A stretch of 5,336 bases of DNA, taken from Sediminibacterium sp. (GTDB taxonomy: Bacteria; Bacteroidota; Bacteroidia; Chitinophagales; Chitinophagaceae). The notes beneath the pieces were generated by a model. It saw only the letters and a list, made by a program, of their open reading frames with translations, did not search any database and was not told where the DNA came from. Position 1 is the stretch's first letter. Every line of letters starts with the position of its first letter. Location: NCBI GenBank assembly GCA_028288645.1, contig JAQBNJ010000083.1:1-5336 (forward strand), given 5' to 3'. The position numbers and the translations under genes were made by a program. Shown here piece by piece: positions 1 through 4,431 of the stretch.

Positions 1-543
1 GTGATCGTTCGCCAGATGATGAAGAAAGTAGAAATTGTTGATGCAGGTGATACTAAATTCTTAGAAGAAGATCTTGAAGACAGGTTCGACTTTATTGAAG
101 AGAACGACAGGATCTATGATAAGAAAGTAGTAACCGAAGCAGGTGAAAGCAGCAAGATGAAAGCCGGTATGATCGTTACACTGCGCGAGTTAAGAGAAGA
201 AAATTCTATCCTCCGCAGAAGCGATAAAAAACTGGTGGAAGTAAGGGATGCGAAACCGGCTACTGCAACACCGGTATTGTTGGGTATTACCAAGGCTTCA
301 CTGGGTGTACAAAGCTGGATCTCGGCTGCGTCATTCCAGGAAACAACCAAGGTATTGAGTCAGGCAGCGATACAGGGCAAAACAGATATGATGCTCGGTC
401 TGAAAGAGAACGTGATCACCGGTCACCTGATACCTGCAGGTTCAGGGCAGAAAGAGTTCGACAACATGATCGTAGGTAGCAAAGAAGAATATGAAGTACT
501 GGCTACCACACGCGAAGCGATGAGCTTTGATGATGACGAATAA
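1..543 (+). CDS. rpoC: DNA-directed RNA polymerase subunit beta', C-terminal part (5' end outside window)
   Basis: This is the last 180 residues of the beta' subunit of RNA polymerase, the largest catalytic-core subunit. The reading frame is open from base 1, so the GTG at 1-3 is an internal Val codon and not a start. Recognisable family blocks are GDTKFLEED (residues 16-24), the ENDRIYDKK block (34-42), and the strongly conserved GITKASL...[12 protein letters not shown] stretch (95-119), followed by [17 protein letters not shown] (133-149) and VGSKEEYE (158-165). The E. coli protein has near-identical [23 protein letters not shown] and LIPAG segments near its C-terminus. The tail ends in an acidic FDDDE. 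The form, with [12 protein letters not shown], resembles Bacteroidota RpoC. A strong intrinsic terminator begins 40 bases after the stop, so this is the end of its operon. No oddities are seen. The identification is secure. Confidence 0.97.
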   Translation: MIVRQMMKKVEIVDAGDTKFLEEDLEDRFDFIEENDRIYDKKVVTEAGESSKMKAGMIVTLRELREENSILRRSDKKLVEVRDAKPATATPVLLGITKASLGVQSWISAASFQETTKVLSQAAIQGKTDMMLGLKENVITGHLIPAGSGQKEFDNMIVGSKEEYEVLATTREAMSFDDDE

Positions 544-546
544 GAT

Positions 547-566
547 CACGGAGTACACGGATTTTA
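547..566 (+). repeat. Partial copy of the repeat seen at 4227-4246
   Basis: The 20 bases just after the rpoC stop match the reverse complement of 4227-4246 at 17 of 20 positions, including an exact 11-base core GAGTACACGGA (551-561, and reverse-complemented at 4232-4242). The second site is the left arm of a large palindrome, so this may be a decayed fragment of the same dispersed repeat family. An 11-base exact match within 5 kb could arise by chance at low odds, so support is moderate. It lies in the 3' untranslated region of rpoC, before the terminator. Confidence 0.4.
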
Positions 567-570
567 ATAT

Positions 571-632
571 GATTGATATGAGGCAGGAAGTGAGAACTTC
601 CTGCTTTTTTTAACATACCGCTCATATCAATC
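571..632. repeat. Perfect 12-bp inverted repeat enclosing the rpoC terminator
   Basis: GATTGATATGAG at 571-582 has its exact reverse complement, CTCATATCAATC, at 621-632. The left arm is directly contiguous with the left arm of the terminator stem (583-591), giving a 21-base continuous left strand. On the right side the two pairing blocks are separated by 16 unpaired bases (605-620), which hold the terminator T-tract. A transcript that read through the T-tract could therefore form a longer structure with the terminator as its tip. It may be a dispersed palindromic repeat into which the terminator is built, or a structure protecting the 3' end. Confidence 0.75.
583..611 (+). terminator. Rho-independent terminator of rpoC
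   Basis: There is a perfect 9-bp stem, GCAGGAAGT (583-591) with ACTTCCTGC (596-604), closed by a GAGA loop, which fits the stable GNRA tetraloop pattern. Seven consecutive T residues follow (605-611). It starts 40 bases after the rpoC stop and points in the direction of rpoC transcription. It is the clearest terminator in the window and separates the RNA polymerase operon from the OmpH-like gene. Confidence 0.93.
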
Positions 633-662
633 TTTGGTAATTTTACGCTGATCGGGTTTGAA

Positions 663-698
663 AAATCATACAAATCATACCATAAATCATATTAATCA
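663..698 (+). repeat. Short direct repeats AAATCATA upstream of the OmpH-like gene
   Basis: AAATCATAC occurs at 663-671 and again at 672-680, AAATCATA at 684-691, and a degenerate AATCA at 694-698, just upstream of the ATG at 706. The TCA cores recur every 9, 12 and 9 bases, close to a helical turn. This may be a protein-binding array in the leader, or a piece of an A/T-rich dispersed intergenic repeat. The array also happens to be open in the downstream gene's frame, which could mislead automatic start calling toward TTG at 658. Confidence 0.5.
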
Positions 699-705
699 GA
701 GATTC

Positions 706-1299
706 ATGAAGAATAATTTTACCCTTGGTTTAAATATTGTTTTGGCGATCGCAGTCGCAGTATTATTCTACCTGCATTTTGCATCGCCTTCGGCCAATAA
801 TGTTCCTGTTACAACCGGTAGCAAAGCCGTGCCTAGTGGCAGTTTCAAGATCGCTTATTTTGAAACGGATTCTGTACAGAACCAGTTCGAATATTTCAGG
901 GAAGTTGATGCGGAGTTGCAGGCAAAGAACCAGGCCAATGCCAAGGTATTGGGTGATATGAAAAGTGTTTTTACCAACAAATACCAGGAGTTGCAGCGGA
1001 TCGGCAACACACTTACCCAGGCAGAAGTAAATGCTAAACAGCAGGAACTGATGGCTATCGAGAAATCTTTCCAGGGAAAAGAGAAAATGATGAGCGATGA
1101 GATGCAGGATGAAACTTTCCGCAAGATGCAGGATGTAAAAAAGAAGATAGAGGATTACCTGAAAGAATACAACAAGGACAAAGGCTATGCATTCGTGTTC
1201 TCAAGTTCAGTTGACCTGATGTACTTGAAAGACAGCTCTTACAACATCACACAGGATGTGGTAAATGGCCTCAACAGGTTGTACAAGAAGAAGAAATAG
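706..1299 (+). CDS. OmpH/Skp-family outer membrane protein-like chaperone, membrane-anchored
   Basis: This is a 197-residue protein of the OmpH (Skp) type. Skp proteins are periplasmic coiled-coil chaperones that hold unfolded outer-membrane proteins for delivery to the BAM machinery. A hydrophobic segment at residues 6-25 is preceded by a short basic N-terminus (MKNN) and could be an uncleaved signal anchor or a signal peptide. No clear lipobox cysteine is seen. A linker follows, then the family's opening beta-strand motif, KIAYFETDSV (48-57; E. coli-type Skp has KIAIVNM... here), a long Lys/Gln/Glu-rich helical region (about 65-155) expected to form the coiled-coil tentacle, and a C-terminal strand, YAFVFSSS (161-168), before a Lys-rich end. 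Length is slightly above the usual 160-180 because of the N-terminal anchor and linker. ATG at 706 is preferred over TTG at 658 because the intervening codons fall in an AAATCATA repeat and the signal segment starts directly after it. No Shine-Dalgarno sequence is visible. The family call is good; the client range is unknown. Confidence 0.85.
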   Translation: MKNNFTLGLNIVLAIAVAVLFYLHFASPSANNVPVTTGSKAVPSGSFKIAYFETDSVQNQFEYFREVDAELQAKNQANAKVLGDMKSVFTNKYQELQRIGNTLTQAEVNAKQQELMAIEKSFQGKEKMMSDEMQDETFRKMQDVKKKIEDYLKEYNKDKGYAFVFSSSVDLMYLKDSSYNITQDVVNGLNRLYKKKK

Positions 1300-1433
1300 C
1301 AAGGAAGAAACAAGGTACAAGGTTCAGGAAGCAAGGAACAAGGCTCAGTAAATCAAGGTTTGTGTAACCTCATTTTCTGAGCCTTTCTTCTTGTCTTGAA
1401 CCTTGTTTCTTGAACCTTGTTCCTTGAATCTTG
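1300..1433. repeat. Imperfect inverted repeat built of CAAGG / CTTG units
   Basis: The left half (1300-1358) carries six CAAGG units, at 1300, 1311, 1318, 1332, 1339 and 1354. The right half (about 1377-1433) carries the complementary CCTTG/CTTG units, including ccttg at 1401, 1415 and 1422. The arms can fold together: AAGGCTCAG (1340-1348) pairs perfectly with CTGAGCCTT (1377-1385), and the outer CAAGGTTC/GAACCTTG blocks pair with interruptions. A small inner hairpin, AGGTT-TGTGT-AACCT, occupies 1357-1371. The repeat begins one base after the OmpH stop codon. I recall similar CAAGG-TTCAAGGAACAAGG intergenic repeats in Bacteroidota genomes. It has no coding content and could serve as a 3'-end structure for the OmpH transcript. 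Confidence 0.8.
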
Positions 1434-1437
1434 TCCA

Positions 1438-1470
1438 TTGTATCTTATTCAATCATATTTATTATCTTCA
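1438..1470 (+). promoter_or_regulatory. Weak candidate promoter for the permease gene
   Basis: Bacteroidota primary-sigma promoters have a -7 element TAnnTTTG and a -33 element centred on TTTG/TTG. Here TTG (1438-1440) lies 22 bases before TATCTTCA (1463-1470), which matches the -7 consensus at 6 of 8 positions. Initiation would fall at about 1475, inside or just before the hairpin that precedes the ATG at 1497. The match is poor enough to be chance in this A/T-rich DNA. Confidence 0.2.
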
Positions 1471-1496
1471 TCCCGCTATAAAAGGCGGGATTTTTT
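1471..1496 (+). terminator. Terminator-like hairpin directly abutting the permease start codon
   Basis: TCCCGC (1471-1476) pairs perfectly with GCGGGA (1485-1490) across an eight-base loop, TATAAAAG, and six T residues follow (1491-1496). The ATG of the permease begins at the next base. The geometry is that of an intrinsic terminator for transcription arriving from the OmpH-like gene. Equally, it could be a leader attenuator or a structure masking ribosome entry for the permease, since there is no space for a ribosome binding site between hairpin and start codon. The stem is short (6 bp) but G/C-rich. Confidence 0.65.
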
Positions 1497-2933
1497 ATGA
1501 GTACAACTAACAGCTTTAAACCCACATTGGGTCTATTTGACGCAACCATGGTCGTTGCAGGAAGTATGATCGGTTCAGGTATTTTCATCGTCAGCGCTGA
1601 TATAACCCGTAATGTGGGAAGTGCAGGCTGGCTGATCGCGGTATGGCTGATCACTGGTTTTATGACCCTTACAGCCGCACTAAGCTATGGTGAATTAAGC
1701 GCTATGTTTCCGAAAGCCGGCGGACAATATGTGTATCTCAAAGAATCCTATAATCCGCTTGTCGGGTTTTTATATGGATGGAGTTTTTTCTCTGTTATAC
1801 AAACAGGAACCATAGCAGCGGTAGGCGTCGCGTTCTGTAAGTTCGCCGGATATTTTTTCCCGTCACTGGAACTGACCGATGCGAATATTTTAGTCAGTTT
1901 AGGAAGTATCCATATTTATACGGCGCAGCTGGTGTCTATCGTATTGATCGTCTTTCTCACTTATATCAACACCCGGGGTGTAAAGGGCGGAAAGCTGATA
2001 CAAACCACCTTTACCGTAACCAAATTATTATCACTTTTTGGATTGATCGTATTTGGGCTGATCATGGCCAAAGGCGATGTGTGGCACGCCAACTGGACCA
2101 ATGCCTGGCATATGCAGACATTAACCGCCGGGGCAGATGGAACACCAACCTCAACGATCATTATGCCTTTGATAGGCGCGGCTGCTGTTGGCGCCATCGC
2201 CGCATCTATGGTAGGTTCTATTTTCAGTAGTGATGCATGGAACAATGTAACCTTCATTGCGGGTGAGATAAAAAATCCAAAAAGAAATATTGGGTTGAGT
2301 TTGTTCATGGGAACGATGATCGTATCGCTTATCTATATTGCTACAAACCTGATGTATTTAAGCGTACTGCCTTTACACGATATTGCCTTTGCAAAAGCTG
2401 ACAGGGTAGCGGTTGCCGCATCCAATGTGATCTTTGGTGATGCGGGAACATATGTAATAGCTATCATGATCATGATCTCAACATTCGGTTGCAACAATGG
2501 TTTGATCCTTGCCGGAGCGCGTGTATACTATACCATGGCGCAAGATGGACTATTCTTTAAAAAAGCAGGAACCCTCAATAAAAATGCAGTGCCGGGTTGG
2601 GCATTATGGGCGCAGTGTATCGTTGCTTCATTATTGTGTTTAAGCGGAAAGTATGGAGATCTGCTTGACATGGTTTCCTTTATAGTCGTAATATTCTATG
2701 TACTCACGATAGGCGGTATTTTTATCCTCCGCAAAAAAATGCCCGATGCAGAAAGGCCATACAAAGCATTTGGCTATCCGGTATTGCCTGCTATATATAT
2801 GTTGATGGGAAGTGCATTTTGTGTAATGCTGATCATATACAAACCACAGTTTACATGGCCGGGCCTGATCATCACATTGATCGGTATCCCACTGTACTAC
2901 ATAGCAGTTAGCAGTTCTAAAAAAACGGATTGA
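1497..2933 (+). CDS. APC-superfamily amino acid permease (LAT/SteT-like)
   Basis: This is a 478-residue inner-membrane transporter of the amino acid-polyamine-organocation superfamily, moving an amino acid by proton symport or exchange. About twelve membrane segments can be placed, near residues 11-33, 44-64, 88-118, 139-157, 170-190, 228-246, 266-290, 316-340, 365-383, 388-411, 429-447 and 453-472. The TM1 substrate-site motif GSMIGSGIF (22-30) is intact. Further family blocks are SYGELSAMFPKAGGQYVYLKE (63-83), DAWNN...EIKNPKRN (246-264, typical of the LAT branch), GARVYYTMAQDG (340-351) and the late RKKMPDAERPYKAFGYP (412-428). Length is normal for the family. The ATG at 1497 is chosen because the conserved LGLFDATMVV needs a start upstream of the internal ATG at 1548. 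No Shine-Dalgarno is present, and a hairpin with T-tract ends immediately before the start. The stop overlaps the kinase start by one base, suggesting co-transcription. The substrate cannot be told from sequence. Confidence 0.93.
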   Translation: MSTTNSFKPTLGLFDATMVVAGSMIGSGIFIVSADITRNVGSAGWLIAVWLITGFMTLTAALSYGELSAMFPKAGGQYVYLKESYNPLVGFLYGWSFFSVIQTGTIAAVGVAFCKFAGYFFPSLELTDANILVSLGSIHIYTAQLVSIVLIVFLTYINTRGVKGGKLIQTTFTVTKLLSLFGLIVFGLIMAKGDVWHANWTNAWHMQTLTAGADGTPTSTIIMPLIGAAAVGAIAASMVGSIFSSDAWNNVTFIAGEIKNPKRNIGLSLFMGTMIVSLIYIATNLMYLSVLPLHDIAFAKADRVAVAASNVIFGDAGTYVIAIMIMISTFGCNNGLILAGARVYYTMAQDGLFFKKAGTLNKNAVPGWALWAQCIVASLLCLSGKYGDLLDMVSFIVVIFYVLTIGGIFILRKKMPDAERPYKAFGYPVLPAIYMLMGSAFCVMLIIYKPQFTWPGLIITLIGIPLYYIAVSSSKKTD

Positions 2934-3922
2934 TGAATTTTGCAGAATTATTTTCAAGCTTTGCCAACATCAGGGTTGCTATTGTTGGCGATGTAATGCT
3001 GGATACCTATTGGTGGGGCAATGTAGAACGGATCTCGCCTGAAGCGCCTGTGCCTGTTGTGGCTTTAAAGAAGAAAGAATTACGTGTTGGTGGCGCTGCG
3101 AATGTTGCATTGAACAGTGTATCGCTCAGCGCGCAGACAACGGTTTTTTCTATTATCGGGAAAGACGATGAAGGGAAGGATTTGCTGAAGCTGCTGGAAG
3201 AAAATCATATCAACACTTCGTACATCATTTCATCAGACAAACGCATCACTACCAACAAAACCCGCGTGATGAGCCGTAACCAGCAGATGATGCGGCTCGA
3301 TGCAGAAGTTACTTCAGATCTTGATACAGAACTCGAGAACCAGTTGCTCAAAAATGTAAAAGACTATTTTGCCGAACACAAACCAGCTATACTCATCTTT
3401 GAAGACTACAACAAAGGCATCTTAACAGCGCGGGTGATCGATGAACTGATCAAACTCTGTAAGCAATACGATGTGGTAACAAGCGTTGATCCTAAAAAGA
3501 AAAATTTTCTTGCATTCAAAGGCGTTACCATATTCAAACCCAATTTGAAAGAAGTAAAAGAAGGGTTGAATTTACTGGTTGATAAAATTGATATTTCTTC
3601 ATTGAAAGAGATGCATAAAGCGTTGCAACAAAATCTCCAGCACAAAATATCATTCATTACACTCTCAGAAAAAGGAGTGTTCTATCAACAGGATGAAGAA
3701 GTGAAGATCATCCCCACTCATATCCGGAACATTGCCGATGTAAGCGGTGCCGGTGATACTGTGATCGCAGTTGCTTCATTGGTTTATGCTACCACAAAGA
3801 ACATGCACCTCGCTGCTGAAATGGCAAATATTGCGGGTGGCTTGGTTTGCGAAGAAGTGGGAACTGCGCCGATCAATAAGGAGAAATTGTTGCATGAGTG
3901 TGAGTTATTATTAGGTAATTAA
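2933..3922 (+). CDS. hldA: D-glycero-beta-D-manno-heptose-7-phosphate kinase, HldA-like (PfkB/ribokinase family)
   Basis: This 329-residue kinase matches the N-terminal kinase domain of HldE/RfaE, which phosphorylates heptose 7-phosphate at O-1 in the cytoplasm on the path to ADP-heptose for the LPS inner core. Visible motifs are VGDVMLDTYWWG (18-29), the HldE signature RISPEAPVPVV (33-43), the PfkB glycine motif RVGGAANVALN (51-61), TTNKTRVMSRNQQMMRLD (106-123), FEDYNKG (156-162), VDPKKKNF (185-192), FKPNLKE (201-207) and the ATP-site motif DVSGAGDT (269-276) with catalytic base Asp275. The cytidylyltransferase-like second domain of E. coli HldE (477 residues) is absent, so the adenylylation step must come from a separate HldC-type protein. 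ATG at 2933 shares its A with the upstream TGA (TGATG), a translational-coupling arrangement; TTG at 2930 is an unlikely alternative. A related PfkB sugar kinase is possible, but the RISPEAPVPVV and SRNQQ blocks favour HldA. Confidence 0.87.
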   Translation: MNFAELFSSFANIRVAIVGDVMLDTYWWGNVERISPEAPVPVVALKKKELRVGGAANVALNSVSLSAQTTVFSIIGKDDEGKDLLKLLEENHINTSYIISSDKRITTNKTRVMSRNQQMMRLDAEVTSDLDTELENQLLKNVKDYFAEHKPAILIFEDYNKGILTARVIDELIKLCKQYDVVTSVDPKKKNFLAFKGVTIFKPNLKEVKEGLNLLVDKIDISSLKEMHKALQQNLQHKISFITLSEKGVFYQQDEEVKIIPTHIRNIADVSGAGDTVIAVASLVYATTKNMHLAAEMANIAGGLVCEEVGTAPINKEKLLHECELLLGN

Positions 3923-3931
3923 ATCTTCTGT

Positions 3932-4214
3932 ATGAATTTCGAAGAATTTCGGAGTGATCTCGAAAAGAATTTAAAAGGAAGAGTATCTTTTGAGATTCAA
4001 GAGTGCCATTATCATGGATATCATTTTGGAAGCGGACTTTTAGTACTTCGATTGTCTGGCTATAATTTTTAAATTTCTTTATGATGTGCGCGATAATTTT
4101 CTGACAATGGAAAAAAGCAACAATCATGAAAAATATCCGGAATGTAACTGGATAGAAATATTTTCTCAAACAGGCTTAGGTATAAGCAAGAATTTTCTGC
4201 AACATTTACTATAG
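3932..4214 (+). pseudogene. Small unrecognised gene interrupted by a single-base frameshift
   Basis: An ATG at 3932, nine bases after the kinase stop, opens a 46-codon frame starting MNFEEFRSDLEKNL and ending ...LRLSGYNF at TAA 4070-4072. Removing one T from the run 4066-4070 fuses it smoothly to a second 47-codon frame (4071-4211, stop TAG 4212-4214) beginning KFLYDVRDNF and ending LGISKNFLQHLL. The joined product is 93 residues: an amphipathic N-terminal helix, then His/Tyr-rich CHYHGYHFGSG (25-35), a beta-like LLVLRLSGYNFKFLYD, and a Trp-containing NWIEIF. The continuity of charged and aromatic composition on both sides supports one ancestral gene. I do not recognise the family; a small immunity- or adaptor-like cytosolic protein is only a guess. 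No signal peptide or membrane segment is seen. It may be a pseudogene, a sequencing error in a homopolymer, or a +1 frameshift at TTT-TAA. Minus-strand open frames here are poorer candidates. Confidence 0.6.
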
Positions 4215-4219
4215 ACATC

Positions 4220-4318
4220 TCTCTGTGAAACTCCGTGTACTCAGTGTCTCTGTTGTAAAGCCTTCGCCACAATTTTTTTTCACCACAGAGACACAAAGCG
4301 CACGGAATTTCACAGAGA
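4220..4318. repeat. Large imperfect palindrome (CTCTGTGAAA...TTTCACAGAG type)
   Basis: The 40-base left arm (4220-4259) matches the reverse complement of the right arm (4279-4318) at 33 of 40 positions. There are exact outer blocks TCTCTGTGAAA/TTTCACAGAGA and inner blocks GTGTCTCTGT/ACAGAGACAC. The 19-base spacer includes most of an eight-T run (4273-4280). It lies between the frameshifted small gene and the asparaginase gene and carries no coding signal. I recall similar CCACAGAGACACA-type intergenic palindromes in many bacterial genomes, so it is probably a dispersed non-coding repeat. As RNA it would form a long hairpin and could end or stabilise transcripts from the kinase side, for which no other terminator is visible. 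Confidence 0.85.
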
Positions 4319-4419
4319 ACTCATCTCAGTATTGATATTCTGCAAATAATTCATCTGCCGTTTAAACCTTCTCTAACAATCGCTACTATTTATTCAATTT
4401 TCTCAGTCTCCTAAATAAC

Positions 4420-4427
4420 TATTTTCG
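4420..4427 (+). promoter_or_regulatory. Candidate -7 element for the asparaginase gene
   Basis: TATTTTCG matches the Bacteroidota -7 consensus TAnnTTTG at all but one position and ends four bases before the ATG at 4432. The message would then have almost no leader, an arrangement consistent with the lack of a ribosome binding site. No convincing -33 TTTG element is found about 20 bases upstream (4391-4405 is T-rich but lacks it), so the call is tentative. Confidence 0.3.
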
Positions 4428-4431
4428 CCCT

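Noticed and set aside
166..170. The window as part of a defence island or other undescribed multi-gene system
   Set aside because: All intact genes belong to well-known housekeeping families; only the small frameshifted gene is unassigned, and nothing nearby ties it to a system.
638..645. TAATTTTA as a -7 promoter element for the OmpH-like gene
   Set aside because: It lacks the final G of TAnnTTTG, and no TTG-type -33 element lies at the right distance; such words are expected in this A/T-rich spacer.
658..705. TTG at 658 as start of the OmpH-like protein (16 extra residues)
   Set aside because: The extra residues are encoded by the AAATCATA repeats (Asn/His/Ile-rich), and they would place a polar stretch before a normal basic-plus-hydrophobic signal segment that begins at the ATG 706.
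1300..1496. CRISPR array or riboswitch in the repeat-rich spacer
   Set aside because: The CAAGG units are 5-8 bases, irregularly spaced and arranged as an inverted repeat rather than direct repeats with unique spacers. No known riboswitch core is recognised.
2930..2932. TTG at 2930 as kinase start
   Set aside because: It would add one Met-equivalent codon immediately before an ATG that forms the classic TGATG coupling overlap; ATG at 2933 is simpler.
3873..4296. Minus-strand open frames of 98 and 75 codons over the spacer after the kinase
   Set aside because: They lie opposite the frameshifted + strand gene, and one runs into the non-coding palindrome. They lack a recognisable domain and appear to be shadow frames.
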